Assembly (NCBI GenBank): GCA_016871715.1
Contig: VHCO01000021.1
Location: 1 to 55,542, forward strand
Length of the DNA stretch: 55,542 bases
Direction: 5' to 3'
DNA from: Verrucomicrobiota bacterium
GTDB taxonomy: Bacteria > Verrucomicrobiota > Verrucomicrobiia > Limisphaerales > J093
The notes below the pieces were generated by a model, which was not told where the DNA came from, ran no database searches, and was given only the letters and a program-made list of their open reading frames with translations. The translations under genes were made by a program, and so were the position numbers. Numbering within the stretch: the stretch's first letter is position 1; each line of letters opens with the position of its first letter. Below are positions 35,711 through 45,063 of this stretch, in pieces.

Positions 35711-37084
35711 TTAGATGGGTCGGACCTCCCACCCCGCGCGGTAGGTGCGCCGGAGGAGGCGGTCTGCGGTTGGGTGGTTTGGGATGCGCAAGGCGGCCGG
35801 GTCCCATTCGAGGCGTTGGGTGGGGGTCTGCACGGCCACGGTCCCGAGCAGGATGGCTTCGGTCATCGGCCCGGTTTGTGCGAACTGCGACTCGCAGGGC
35901 GCGCCGCCGAGGCACGCTTCGGCGAAGTGGTGATAATGATTGCGGTTGTCGAAGCGGGGCCGGGGGATGTCTTTGAATCGATCTTCCGGCAGGAGCAAGG
36001 GCGTGGCGCCTAGCGGATTCAGCAGGGCGCCCTCGGTGCCGATGACCATGGCGGATTCGGTGGGGTAATCGCTTACGGAGAAGCGGGCGCGGACTTCTTC
36101 GGGGGCCCAGAAGTCGCCGTCGTACCACTCGACCGGCAGTTCCGGTCCGGCGGTGAGCGCGTTGCCCGGGAAGGTCCACGTGATGTGGTTGGCTTGTGGC
36201 CAGGTGTCGGCCCGGCGGGCGGGTGACGCCGCCCAAGACGCCTGCGCGCGGGCGATGACCGAGGTAGGCGCGCTCAGGTCCAGGCCTTTCCACACGGCAT
36301 CGAAAATGTGGCAGCCGATGTCGCCCGACCAGCCGGTGCCGAAGTCGAGCCAACCTCGCCATTTAACGGGGTGATAAAGGTCGGGGACGAAGGGCCGCTC
36401 GGGGGCGGTACCCAACCACAAGTCCCACGCCAGGCGGTCGGGTGGGGTATGGCGTTCAGCCGGCCGCGGTCCCAGGGGCCGGTACATTTCGACCGCGCCG
36501 GGCCGATTGGCGCTGAGGTAGAGGTGTTGGACTTTGCCGATGACACCGGCGCGCAACCACTGGACGGTGGTGCGGTCGCCGGCCATCGAGGCCATTTGTG
36601 TGCCGAGTTGGGTGACGACCCGCTGTCGGGCGGCGGCTTCGGTCAGGGCGCGAACCTCGGCGACGTCGTGGCACATGGGTTTCTGGCAATAGACATGTTT
36701 GCGGCGGCGAATCGCCTCGAAGGCGATCGGGAAGTGCATGTGGTCCGGCACGGTGACGTTCACCGAATCCACGCGGTCGCCTTCGCGCTCGAGCAACTCG
36801 CGCCAATCGCGGTAGGTTCGCGCGCCGGGGACCAACTCGGCGGCCTTCTTCAGAAAATCCGCGTCCACATCGCACAAGGCGACAACTTGGACCCGTGGGT
36901 GTTGGAGGAAGTTCTGCAGGTCGCCCCAGCCCATGCCGCCGACGCCGATGCAGGCGTGGTTGAGCTTGCTGTTTGGTGCAGCCGCGTGGAGGGGCGACTC
37001 GAGCAGGAAAGGCGCCGTGCACGAGGCGGCGGCGGTGGTGCGCAGGAATTGGCGGCGGGACAGGCCGTGGGCGGAGGTGTGCAT
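35711..37084 (-). CDS. Tat-exported Gfo/Idh/MocA-family oxidoreductase
   Basis: A clear twin-arginine signal (LSRRQFLRTTAAASC) is followed by a Rossmann domain (ACIGVGGMGWGDLQNFL). The pocket segment VYCQKPMCHDVAEV has QKP in place of the usual EKP. The C-terminal half has the family's bacterial 'Oxidored_GFO_C2-like' look (WSGDIGCHIFDAVWKGL, DNRNHYHHFAEACLGG). It probably acts on a sugar derivative in the periplasm using a pre-bound cofactor. 457 residues. It starts 21 bp after trpE, so it may ride on the his/trp transcript. Confidence 0.87.
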   Translation of the reverse strand: MHTSAHGLSRRQFLRTTAAASCTAPFLLESPLHAAAPNSKLNHACIGVGGMGWGDLQNFLQHPRVQVVALCDVDADFLKKAAELVPGARTYRDWRELLEREGDRVDSVNVTVPDHMHFPIAFEAIRRRKHVYCQKPMCHDVAEVRALTEAAARQRVVTQLGTQMASMAGDRTTVQWLRAGVIGKVQHLYLSANRPGAVEMYRPLGPRPAERHTPPDRLAWDLWLGTAPERPFVPDLYHPVKWRGWLDFGTGWSGDIGCHIFDAVWKGLDLSAPTSVIARAQASWAASPARRADTWPQANHITWTFPGNALTAGPELPVEWYDGDFWAPEEVRARFSVSDYPTESAMVIGTEGALLNPLGATPLLLPEDRFKDIPRPRFDNRNHYHHFAEACLGGAPCESQFAQTGPMTEAILLGTVAVQTPTQRLEWDPAALRIPNHPTADRLLRRTYRAGWEVRPI

Positions 37085-37105
37085 AGGGAGTCGTGGGGAT
37101 GGGGG

Positions 37106-38629
37106 TTAGCGGAGAAAGCCTTCGGCCATGGCGACGGCCTTCAGCATGGCTTTGGACTTGTTAACGGTTTCGTTGAACTCGCCCTCGGGGGTGGAATCGC
37201 TCACCCACCCGCCGCCGGCCTGGACATAGACCTTGCCGTCTTTGATGAGGGCGGTGCGGATGGTGATGCAGCAGTCGAGGTTTCCGTTAAAGGAGAAGTA
37301 GCCCACGCAGCCGCCATACGGGCCGCGCGTGGTTTGTTCGAGCTCGGAGATGATCTGCATCGCGCGGATCTTGGGGGCGCCGCTGAGCGTGCCGGCGGGG
37401 AAGGTGGCGCGCATCAGGTCGTAGGGCGTGCGGTCGGCGGCGAGTTGCCCCTCGACCTGGGAGACGATGTGCATGACGTGGCTGTAACGCTCGACGATCA
37501 TGAGGTCTTTGACCTGGACGGTGCTGAAATTGCAGACGCGCCCGAGGTCGTTGCGGGCGAGGTCCACCAGCATGACGTGCTCGGCGCGCTCTTTGGGATC
37601 GGCGAGCAGGGCAGCCTCGAGGGCGGCATCTTCCGCCGCGGTCTTGCCGCGCGGGCGAGTGCCGGCGATGGGGCGAATTTCCACCTTGCGATCTTCGCAG
37701 CGGACATGGATTTCCGGCGAGGCGCCGACCAGGGCGAAGCCGTCCAGTTCAAGCAAGAACATGTACGGCGAGGGGTTGATGGTGCGGGCGGCGCGGTAGA
37801 CGTCGAGGGGTTGGACCTGGACGCTGCTCGAGAAGCGTTGGGAACCGACGACTTGGATGATGTCGCCGGCGGTGATGTATTCCTTGGCCTTGCGCACGTT
37901 GTCGAGGAACTTCGCCTCGGGTTGGTTCGAGGCGAAGGGGAGGGCCGGCACTTCGTCCGGGATCGTGACCGGGACATGGTCGGTGGGTTGCTCGAGGAGC
38001 GAGACCAACCGTTCGACTTCGCCGACCGCCTCTTCGTAAGCCTCGATGGGGTTGATGCCAGGTTCGAGAATGGCATTTACCAGCACGGTGATGGTTTGGC
38101 TCACCCGGTCGAAGATCAACAGTTCATCGGCGACCAGGAAATACAAAACGGGGGTCCCCAGTTCGTCTTGCGGTGGGCGCGGCACGACGGGTTCGATGTC
38201 GTGGATGTATTCATAGCCGAGATAGCCGACGGCGCCTCCGGTGAAGCGGGGCAAGCCGGGCAGGGACACGGGTCGGTAACGGCCCAGGACGCGCTCGACG
38301 ATGGCCAAGCCGTCGCGCACGATGTCGGCTGTGGCGGCGGGAGGTTTAGGGTCGATGCGGGCGCGTTCGAGGACGCGGCCGTTGGCGGTGACGGTGACCT
38401 CGTCGTGCGTCTGGCGGATGACCGCTCGCGGGTTACAGCCGACAAACGAGTACCGGCCCAGGTGTTCGCCGCCCTCGACCGACTCGAAGAGGAACGACTC
38501 GCCCTGCCCGCGGATCTTGCGGTAGGCGGACAAGGGCGTCTCGAAGTCGGCCAGGATCCGGCGGGTGACGGGGATGAGGTTGCCTTGCTTGGAGAGGGCG
38601 AGGAAGTCAGCGAGGTTGGGCAAGTACAT
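37106..38629 (-). CDS. trpE: Anthranilate synthase component I
   Basis: This 507-residue enzyme converts chorismate to anthranilate using ammonia from a TrpG partner, the first step of tryptophan synthesis. The chorismate-site motifs PIAGTRPRGKTAAEDA, LVDLARNDLGRV, FPAGTLSGAPKIRAM and AGGGWVSDSTPEGE are all present. Near the N-terminus LFESVEGGEHLGRYSF corresponds to the LLES feedback site for tryptophan. No trpG is adjacent. It starts 17 bp after the small membrane protein gene and belongs to a reverse-strand run that begins with hisF. Confidence 0.95.
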   Translation of the reverse strand: MYLPNLADFLALSKQGNLIPVTRRILADFETPLSAYRKIRGQGESFLFESVEGGEHLGRYSFVGCNPRAVIRQTHDEVTVTANGRVLERARIDPKPPAATADIVRDGLAIVERVLGRYRPVSLPGLPRFTGGAVGYLGYEYIHDIEPVVPRPPQDELGTPVLYFLVADELLIFDRVSQTITVLVNAILEPGINPIEAYEEAVGEVERLVSLLEQPTDHVPVTIPDEVPALPFASNQPEAKFLDNVRKAKEYITAGDIIQVVGSQRFSSSVQVQPLDVYRAARTINPSPYMFLLELDGFALVGASPEIHVRCEDRKVEIRPIAGTRPRGKTAAEDAALEAALLADPKERAEHVMLVDLARNDLGRVCNFSTVQVKDLMIVERYSHVMHIVSQVEGQLAADRTPYDLMRATFPAGTLSGAPKIRAMQIISELEQTTRGPYGGCVGYFSFNGNLDCCITIRTALIKDGKVYVQAGGGWVSDSTPEGEFNETVNKSKAMLKAVAMAEGFLR

Positions 38630-38646
38630 AGGAGGAGGCGCCGCGC

Positions 38647-39168
38647 TCAGCCGGATCGACAGGCGCGCAGGACGGAGAGCAGCGTGAACAGCACCACGGC
38701 GACCGCGTAGGCGATGATCCCCACCCCAATGCCGCAGGGGACCGTTTCGCCGAAGCTAAAGTAGACCAGCACGGCGCCCACGGAAGCCACCAGCGCCCCC
38801 TGCGTCACAAGGCAGAACACGAACAACCCGCGCCGGGCTTCGGCCAACCGTTGAGCCATCCAGGACCGGTATGCGTCCTCGCCGAGGGTGCGCATGAGCC
38901 ACGCCGACTGCAGGTTGCGGGCGGCCACCAACACGCTGGTGGTCCCGACGATGATGGCGGGCAGGGGCCACAGGGCGAAGGCCAGACAGACCAGGCCGTT
39001 GAGGGGCAAGCCCCATCGCCAGCCCAACCAGCGCGCCAGCGGGTTGGCTTCGAGGACAAGACTCGGCGTGGCGAGCCAGGTGCTGAAGAAATCCAAGCCC
39101 CGTGCCAGCACCAGGAAGGCCAGGAAAACCCAGTACTCCGCACTCCCGAACGCGACGAAGTCAGGCAT
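38647..39168 (-). CDS. Small polytopic membrane protein between hisI and trpE
   Basis: The start at 39168 overlaps the hisI stop as TAATG. The 173-residue protein has four predicted helices (YWVFLAFLVLARGLDFFST, LPLNGLVCLAFALWPLPAII, a pair at GLFVFCLVTQGALVASVGAV and IGVGIIAYAVAVVLFTLLSV). The motif RGLDFFSTWLATP plus EANPLARWLGW recalls the DUF5658/'D-x-x-ST...E-x-N-P' small membrane proteins, which have no known function. The coupling to hisI does not prove a role in histidine or tryptophan synthesis. Confidence 0.75.
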   Translation of the reverse strand: MPDFVAFGSAEYWVFLAFLVLARGLDFFSTWLATPSLVLEANPLARWLGWRWGLPLNGLVCLAFALWPLPAIIVGTTSVLVAARNLQSAWLMRTLGEDAYRSWMAQRLAEARRGLFVFCLVTQGALVASVGAVLVYFSFGETVPCGIGVGIIAYAVAVVLFTLLSVLRACRSG

Positions 39169-39563
39169 TACTCGGGTTTCCTGCCGTAGATGGTTTCCGG
39201 CTCGACCAAGCGCGGTTCGGTGACCTGGATGGTTTGGCCGCGCTCGACCGCGGAGCGGTAGAAACAGGACCGGTAACCCTCGTGGCACGCCGGGCCGGTC
39301 TGCTCGACCTGGATGAGGAGGGTGTCGCCGTCGCAGTCGAAGGCGATGTCTTTGACGATCTGCCAATGGCCGCTGCTTTCGCCCTTGATCCAGAACTTCT
39401 GCCGCGAGCGACTCCAGAAGACGGTCTTGCCCAACTCGAGCGTGCGCTCGAGGGAGGCGCGGTTCATGTAAGCGAGCATGAGGACGCGCTTGGAGTTTTG
39501 GTCTTGGACGATCGCGGGGATCAAGCCATCGGCGTCGAATTTCAGTTGGTCAAGCAAGCTCAT
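39168..39563 (-). CDS. hisI: Phosphoribosyl-AMP cyclohydrolase
   Basis: This enzyme opens the purine ring of PR-AMP in histidine synthesis. The single-domain 131-residue protein (no HisE part) has [18 protein letters not shown], the metal ligand stretch [11 protein letters not shown] and [12 protein letters not shown]. It overlaps hisF by 14 bp and the following membrane protein gene by TAATG. Confidence 0.96.
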   Translation of the reverse strand: MSLLDQLKFDADGLIPAIVQDQNSKRVLMLAYMNRASLERTLELGKTVFWSRSRQKFWIKGESSGHWQIVKDIAFDCDGDTLLIQVEQTGPACHEGYRSCFYRSAVERGQTIQVTEPRLVEPETIYGRKPE

Positions 39564-40359
39564 GGGGAGATTCGGCAGTTGGATCCGTCAGCCGCACCGG
39601 GATGCCGTGTTGGGCCAGGTGTGCCTTGACTTGGCCGACGGTGAATTCGCCGTAATGGAAGATGCTGGCGGCCAGGGCGGCGTCGGCCTTGCCGTCTTGG
39701 AGGATCTCGACCAGGTGTTCGAGCTTGCCAGCCCCGCCGCTGGCGACCACGGGCACCCCCACTTGCTCGCTGACCCGCCGCGTGATGGTGACGTCGTAGC
39801 CGGCCTTGGTGCCGTCGGCGTTGATGCTGTTGAGGACGATCTCGCCCGCTCCCAGCGCCACGGCTCGCTCGGCCCAATCGAGGACCTCGAGCCCAGTGCT
39901 GCGCCGGCCGCCGTGCGAGAACACTTCCCAGCGATCGGGCGCCACGCGTTTGGCATCGATCGACACCACGATGCATTGGCTGCCGAACTTCTGGGCGCCG
40001 AGCCGGATGAGGTCCGGGTGCGCCAGGGCGGCGGAGTTGATGCTGACCTTGTCCGCTCCGGCCAGGAGCATGGTGTGCATGTCGTCCACGGTCCGAATGC
40101 CGCCCCCGACGGTGAGCGGCATGAAACACTGGGCGGCGACCTGTTCGATCACCTCGACCATGGTGGTTCGCTGGTGGGCGCTGGCCGTGATGTCGTAGAA
40201 GACCATTTCGTCGGCGCCCTGCGCGTTGTAGCGCAGCGCCAAGGCCACCGGGTCGCCCACGTTGCGCAACTCCCCAGCCTCGGCCTTGCCGAACTGGTGG
40301 CCGCGGGTGACGTGGCCGTCGTGGACGTCCAGGCACGGAATGATGCGTTTGGCCAACAT
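39550..40359 (-). CDS. hisF: Imidazole glycerol phosphate synthase cyclase subunit
   Basis: The 269-residue TIM barrel opens with [18 protein letters not shown], containing the first catalytic Asp. The second lies in [23 protein letters not shown] and [15 protein letters not shown] are the phosphate-binding loops. It works with HisH, not seen here, to make IGP and AICAR. A C-terminal extension of about 15 residues ([14 protein letters not shown]) is unusual and overlaps hisI. It is probably the first gene of the hisF-hisI-membrane protein-trpE run; the 55-bp upstream gap has a TTGACT at 40405-40410 but no good -10. Confidence 0.96.
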   Translation of the reverse strand: MLAKRIIPCLDVHDGHVTRGHQFGKAEAGELRNVGDPVALALRYNAQGADEMVFYDITASAHQRTTMVEVIEQVAAQCFMPLTVGGGIRTVDDMHTMLLAGADKVSINSAALAHPDLIRLGAQKFGSQCIVVSIDAKRVAPDRWEVFSHGGRRSTGLEVLDWAERAVALGAGEIVLNSINADGTKAGYDVTITRRVSEQVGVPVVASGGAGKLEHLVEILQDGKADAALAASIFHYGEFTVGQVKAHLAQHGIPVRLTDPTAESPHELA

Positions 40360-40414
40360 GGTCTCTCGATCAACGTCCGCCGTTCCACGAGGATGAAGCG
40401 CTCGTCAGCCCGAG

Positions 40415-42304
40415 TCAAGGCGCCGGCGGGACCGGTTCCGGCCGCAACCAGACGCGACCGCGCGCGGGCAGACGCAGCGCGAGGCCGCTGTCCGTAACCG
40501 GGTACGCCGCGCCGCTGAGTTCGTCACGCAGGAGCTGCGGCGGGGATGGGCCGAACTGGAGCCGCACCGTGACCGGCTCGAGGTTGTAGTTCTGGAGGAC
40601 CCACGCGGTCCGGCCCAGGGGCTGCAACGTGACGCGCGTCGGTCCCAGCAGGGTAACGTCGCCCGCCGACTGGAAGACGCGCCGGACGACCTGCGCCCAG
40701 TCGGCCGGGATTTCGAGCAAGCCCAAGGGCCGCGGCGCGAGCAACACTTCGCCTACGGCATCGAAATCGGCTTGCGTATAGGTGTGGGTATTGAGAACGG
40801 CCAACCGCCGGCCGGCCACCCGATGCTCGGTGAGGAAGGGGATTCGCCGCCCAGCCACCACGGCCTCGAGCAGCACCTGCGCCGCCCCCGGCCGCAACTC
40901 GGCTGCCAATCCTAACCCCGGCTCGACCGGCACCGGCTGACCCGCCACCACGATCTCAGGGGCAAGGGTCGGCGTGGCTTGGCGCAGGCCCGCCAAGCCG
41001 GCCAACTCGGCGAGCTCACGCCCGGCGGGTGCAGCCAGCAGGAATCCGGTCGTGAACACCAGGTCTTGGCCGGCGCGCAGCGCGGCTCGAATGCGCTGAG
41101 CGATTGCGGGGTCTGCGGCGGCCTGCGTGGGCAGGAAGACGACCGGGTTGTCCTGCGGGAAGGCGGCGTGGGGGATGAGCGGGATGCCCAGCATGCCGAT
41201 GAAGTCCATCAAGTAGAGATCGCCGCCGGCGTCGCTATGCGGCGGCTTGTAGGCGGCCGGCCCCACCACCGGCTGCGCACGCACGGCGCGGGCGAGCCGG
41301 GTCAGGCCGTCCAGGTCAGCTCGCAGCAGGGCGTGCCCGGGATGCCCCGTCGCGATGGCGGCATAGCTGAAGAGCACCAGTTCGGGCGCGCCGGCCAGGG
41401 TGCTTTGCCAAGCTTGCTCGACGAAGTCATGGGCGTCGCAGTCGCCGTGATCGAACCAGGCGCCCCCGAGCTTGGCCCCGGCGAGGGTGGCCAGCCAACG
41501 GTAATTGACGAACCCCTCGTAGGGCTGCACGAAGCCGAACCGTTGCGTGCGGGCCCCCCGCGTTTCCGTGCCCACCCAGACGCGGTCAAACACGCGCGGG
41601 CCGCGCTCGACATCGTAGCCGAAGAGGTGGAACCGGTCGTACCATTGGGGGTACTTGATGATGACTTGGAGGCTGGGGTTGACGGCTTTGGCCGCCCGCA
41701 CGAACACGCGTTCCGCCACCTCGCTCAGCAGATCCCGCCGGTAATCCGCCCAGGAACGATCCCCGCGCGCGGCAGCCGACTCCGCACTAGTGTCGCCGGT
41801 GCAGAGAAAATCGTCGACCATGAACTCATCGAACACCGCTGCCGCCCTGCGGACCACCGTCTCGAGATCGCGTTGGGTCTTTTCGCTCTGCCAGTTGAAC
41901 CAGGCCAACCCTGTGTTCGCGCGCACGCCGAAGTCGCCGCCGGGGACCGTGGCGATGGCGCCGGCCACCGCGAGGCCATGGGCGCGGGCGAAGTCACGCA
42001 CCCGTTCCAACTGCGGTTGCGTCAGGACGACGCCCGAGCGGTAGACCTCGAGGTAGAGCTTGGCAATGCGCAAGGCTCGCAACCGCTCGAGGGCGGCTGT
42101 GCGCGCCGGCTCGTCAGTCGCCCACTGGCGCACGGTGTCCGCCGTCAGATACGTGCTCAGGCGCAGAGCCGCGTCCGGCTGCGCGGATGGGCTGACGGGA
42201 GGCGATGCAGCCGGTCCCTCCAACTCGGCCGCCACGACAAGGGTCTGGGCGAGCCAACTCGCGGCGCCTAGCAACGCGATGTACCCACAGCAACGTCTAC
42301 ACAT
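40415..42304 (-). CDS. Secreted protein of unknown function, possible TIM-barrel glycosidase-like
   Basis: A signal peptide (GYIALLGAASWLAQTLVVAA) precedes 600 residues. The first 300 read like a (beta/alpha)8 barrel: LRIAKLYLEVYRSGVVLT, AGAIATVPGGDFGVR, FDEFMVDDFLCTGDT, QVIIKYPQWYDRFH, FDRVWVGTETRG and GGAWFDHGDCDAHDF. Acidic residues at strand ends (DD in MVDDF, DHGDCD) would suit a glycosidase. The middle region resembles a class I glutamine amidotransferase-like or trimerisation domain, and the end is a beta-sandwich with LRDELSGAAYPV. I do not recognise a named family. It is divergent from the oxidoreductase gene at 42469. Confidence 0.6.
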   Translation of the reverse strand: MCRRCCGYIALLGAASWLAQTLVVAAELEGPAASPPVSPSAQPDAALRLSTYLTADTVRQWATDEPARTAALERLRALRIAKLYLEVYRSGVVLTQPQLERVRDFARAHGLAVAGAIATVPGGDFGVRANTGLAWFNWQSEKTQRDLETVVRRAAAVFDEFMVDDFLCTGDTSAESAAARGDRSWADYRRDLLSEVAERVFVRAAKAVNPSLQVIIKYPQWYDRFHLFGYDVERGPRVFDRVWVGTETRGARTQRFGFVQPYEGFVNYRWLATLAGAKLGGAWFDHGDCDAHDFVEQAWQSTLAGAPELVLFSYAAIATGHPGHALLRADLDGLTRLARAVRAQPVVGPAAYKPPHSDAGGDLYLMDFIGMLGIPLIPHAAFPQDNPVVFLPTQAAADPAIAQRIRAALRAGQDLVFTTGFLLAAPAGRELAELAGLAGLRQATPTLAPEIVVAGQPVPVEPGLGLAAELRPGAAQVLLEAVVAGRRIPFLTEHRVAGRRLAVLNTHTYTQADFDAVGEVLLAPRPLGLLEIPADWAQVVRRVFQSAGDVTLLGPTRVTLQPLGRTAWVLQNYNLEPVTVRLQFGPSPPQLLRDELSGAAYPVTDSGLALRLPARGRVWLRPEPVPPAP

Positions 42305-42468
42305 GGGCGCCAGGGTGTCGGCCCGGCCAGCACCAGGTCAAGCCATGACCGGGCGAACCGCGCGCGGGCCGTGGAGGCAACCACTCTGGGGCCGGCGGTC
42401 GTCGGCGGTTGTCGGGAGGCGAGATTCGGCGTTCCCAAAGTGGCGTTTTGGGATACGCTCGGGTCATC

Positions 42469-43842
42469 ATGAAGACCTGGAACCGACGCGAGTTTTCGAA
42501 GGCGGTCGTTTTAGCCACCGCGGCCAGCGCTAGCACGGCGGCTTCCCGGGCGCGTGTCTTGGGCGCCAACGACCGGGTCCGGCTCGGGTTCATCGGGCTG
42601 GGCAACCGAGGCGATCAAGTGTTGGACGCCTTTCTCGAACAGCCGGACGCCGAGGTGGTGGCCCTCTGCGACCTGTTCGCGCCCTACGTCGAGTTCGCAG
42701 CGCGGAAGATCGGCCACCCGACCCAGCGCTTTCAAGATTACCGCCGCCTGATCGAGGTCGACGGCCTCGATGCGGTGGTCATCTCGACGCCCGACCACTG
42801 GCATGCGCTCCAGACCATCCACGCCTGCGAGGCTGGCAAAGACGTGTACGTCGAGAAACCGCTCTCGCTCTGTGTGGCCGAGGGCCGCGCGATGGTCGAG
42901 GCGGTGCGCCGTCACGGGCGCGTCTGCCAGGTGGGCATTCACCGGCGCTCGGCCGAGTTCTGTCGTGCCGCGGCGGCTCTGGTGCGGGAGGGCGGGCTCG
43001 GCAAGGTGACGGTGGCGCGGGCGTTTCACATTCAGAACGAATGGCCCAAGGGCATCGGCAACCCGCCCGACACCGATCCGCCAACCGAGTTGGACTGGGA
43101 GACCTGGCTCGGGCCTGCGCCGCGCGTGCCCTACAACTTGAACCGCACCTTCTACCGGTTCCGTTGGTTCTACGGGTACTCGGGCGGGCAGCTCACCAAC
43201 TTCGGCGTGCACTATCTAGATTTCATCCACTGGGCCCTGGGGCAGGAGGCCCCCCTGCGGGTGACGGCGCTGGGCGGCAAGTTCGCCGGCATCGAGGATA
43301 ATCGGGAGATCCCCGACACCCTCGAGGTCCTCTGGGAATACCCGGGCCAAACCTTGGTCACCTTCTCCCAGTTCAACGCTTCGGCCGGGCCTTGGAGCTT
43401 GCCCGGCTGCGAAATCGAGCTGCGCGGCACTCGCGGCACCCTGTACCTGTTCGGCAACCGATTCGAGGTTGTGCCCGATGCGATCACGCCGAACGAATTC
43501 CCCGCTCGCCGCCCCGACCGCCGCGCCTACGAACGCGGTTGGCGCACCGGCGAGAAACCGCAGATCGAGCCGCGCAAGGTCACGGGCAGCGGGGACACGG
43601 CCTATCACGCCCGCAATTTCCTCGATTGCGTCAAGAGCCGCGCACGATGCCATTGCGACATCGAGATGGGCCACCGCAGCACCACCGCCACGCTGCTGGG
43701 CAATATCGCCCTACAAACTCGCGCCGTGCTCGATTGGGACGCCCAACGCGAGCAGTTCCCCAACCATCCCGAGGCCAATCGTCTCCTGCGTTACTCCTAT
43801 CGCGCCCCTTACCAATTCCCGTCTGCGCCCCGTGGCTCCTGA
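42469..43842 (+). CDS. Tat-exported Gfo/Idh/MocA-family oxidoreductase
   Basis: The twin-arginine signal ([17 protein letters not shown]) fixes the start at 42469. The Rossmann motif is [17 protein letters not shown] and the catalytic-type motif [15 protein letters not shown]. The C-terminal domain has [18 protein letters not shown] and [20 protein letters not shown], as in many exported members of this phylum. Upstream a short inverted repeat CCCAAA/TTTGGG (about 42435-42452) could be an operator. 457 residues. The substrate is unknown. Confidence 0.88.
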   Translation: MKTWNRREFSKAVVLATAASASTAASRARVLGANDRVRLGFIGLGNRGDQVLDAFLEQPDAEVVALCDLFAPYVEFAARKIGHPTQRFQDYRRLIEVDGLDAVVISTPDHWHALQTIHACEAGKDVYVEKPLSLCVAEGRAMVEAVRRHGRVCQVGIHRRSAEFCRAAAALVREGGLGKVTVARAFHIQNEWPKGIGNPPDTDPPTELDWETWLGPAPRVPYNLNRTFYRFRWFYGYSGGQLTNFGVHYLDFIHWALGQEAPLRVTALGGKFAGIEDNREIPDTLEVLWEYPGQTLVTFSQFNASAGPWSLPGCEIELRGTRGTLYLFGNRFEVVPDAITPNEFPARRPDRRAYERGWRTGEKPQIEPRKVTGSGDTAYHARNFLDCVKSRARCHCDIEMGHRSTTATLLGNIALQTRAVLDWDAQREQFPNHPEANRLLRYSYRAPYQFPSAPRGS

Positions 43843-43884
43843 GGGCCGATGTCCGCGCCGCGTTGACGCTCCGTAGCACCCCTG

Positions 43885-43998
43885 GCACCGCGGGCAAGAT
43901 GCTCGCCTGGAGTCTGGACATTCTGGGCGGGCGGATTTGGCCTGGGCGGTGGTCCGAGGGGCTAGGTTGTCGCCGCCCGCGGGCAGGATGCCCGCGCT
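43885..43998. repeat. Two related REP-like hairpins between converging genes
   Basis: GCGGGCAAGATGCTCGC (43890-43906) and a perfect 7-bp hairpin GCGGGCA-GGA-TGCCCGC (43979-43995) are variants of one element, 89 bp apart. They fill the space between the oxidoreductase gene and the exchanger gene. No U-run is present. Confidence 0.5.
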
Positions 43999-44037
43999 CC
44001 GATTCCGATCTGGAACGGGTTTCTGAGTTGAAGAAGG

Positions 44038-45027
44038 CTAGAGCGCGTGGGTCAGCCCCAACAAGACCGCGCCAACCAAGTACACGCCGTAGAAAGCCAG
44101 TAACCCGAGGCCCTCGCGGCGCGTGATGCGCCGGTCGGTGAGGAGCATCCACAAGAGCAAGAGCATGCCGAGGACCATCATGGGAAAGCTGAACACCTGC
44201 GTGGGACGGTCCAGAACCACCGGGTGAAGCAGCGCTGCCGCCCCAACCACCATCGACAAATTGGCAATGTTCGCCCCCAGAATATTGCCCACGGCGAGGT
44301 CCGAGACGTTTTGTCGGGAGGAGGTGACGGCGGTGATGAACTCGGGCAAGGAAGTTCCCAAGGCCACCACGGTCAGCCCGATGACGATCGCCGGCACACC
44401 CAACGCCCCCGCCAGCGCCACCGCCGAGTCCACCAGCAGCCGGCTGCCGCAGACCACCACCCCGGCGCCCAACACGAATTGTACCCCAGTCCCCCACCGG
44501 GTTCGCAGCCAGGGCAGCCGTTCCCGTTCGCCAAGGGCCTGCCGCGCTTCGGCCTCGAGCCGGCGATTGGCTTGGGATTTGCGGCGGTGCCGAGTGAAGT
44601 CGTAGGCGAAGTAACCCACGCCCAACGCCACCAGCAAAGCGCCTTGCCAGCGGGCCAGTTCGAGGTCGAGCGTGAACCCGAAGAGGAGCGCGCCGAAGCC
44701 GAACATCGCCAGCAGGGGCAGGCGCAGCACCGGCGGGTGGGTGTCGATGTGCTTGAAGGCGGCGGCGGCGCCGAGAATCAGGCCGATGTTGCACAGACAC
44801 GACCCAACGGCGTTGCCCACCGCCAGGCCGGATTCGCCCCGGTAGCCGGCCATGAGTGAGACGACCAACTCGGGGGAGGTGGTGGCCAGGCTCACCAACG
44901 TCGAGCCAATCACCACCCGCGGCATATGCAGGAACTCGGCGATCCGTACGCTCGCCCCAACGAAGAGGTCGCCCCCCTTGATGATAAGGGCCAGCCCGAT
45001 CAGCAGCCAAAGGAGTTGCCACGCCAT
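44038..45027 (-). CDS. Calcium/sodium antiporter of the CaCA family (YrbG-like)
   Basis: The 329-residue membrane protein has the two inverted alpha-repeats of cation/Ca2+ exchangers: GSTLVSLATTSPELVVS and GLTVVALGTSLPEFITA. Each carries the essential Glu and the following G-S/N-x-x-x-N motif (NAVGSCLCN, NILGANIAN). About ten helices are predicted, with a charged cytoplasmic loop near residues 140-170 (RHRRKSQANRRLEAE). The family exchanges Ca2+ for Na+ or H+. It lies 36 bp after the CLC gene and is probably co-transcribed. Confidence 0.92.
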   Translation of the reverse strand: MAWQLLWLLIGLALIIKGGDLFVGASVRIAEFLHMPRVVIGSTLVSLATTSPELVVSLMAGYRGESGLAVGNAVGSCLCNIGLILGAAAAFKHIDTHPPVLRLPLLAMFGFGALLFGFTLDLELARWQGALLVALGVGYFAYDFTRHRRKSQANRRLEAEARQALGERERLPWLRTRWGTGVQFVLGAGVVVCGSRLLVDSAVALAGALGVPAIVIGLTVVALGTSLPEFITAVTSSRQNVSDLAVGNILGANIANLSMVVGAAALLHPVVLDRPTQVFSFPMMVLGMLLLLWMLLTDRRITRREGLGLLAFYGVYLVGAVLLGLTHAL

Positions 45028-45063
45028 ATCCGTGCCCCCTTCAGGTCCGGCCTGCCTCGCCGT

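Noticed and set aside
36308..38710. An 800-residue forward open frame
   Set aside because: It is exactly antisense to trpE and a Gfo/Idh/MocA gene, whose motifs are unmistakable. Its composition (Gly/Ala/Asp/Val-rich, no motifs) is that of an antisense frame in GC-rich DNA.
40375..40414. TTGACT upstream of hisF as a promoter
   Set aside because: The -10 position reads CATCCT, with too few matches to call.
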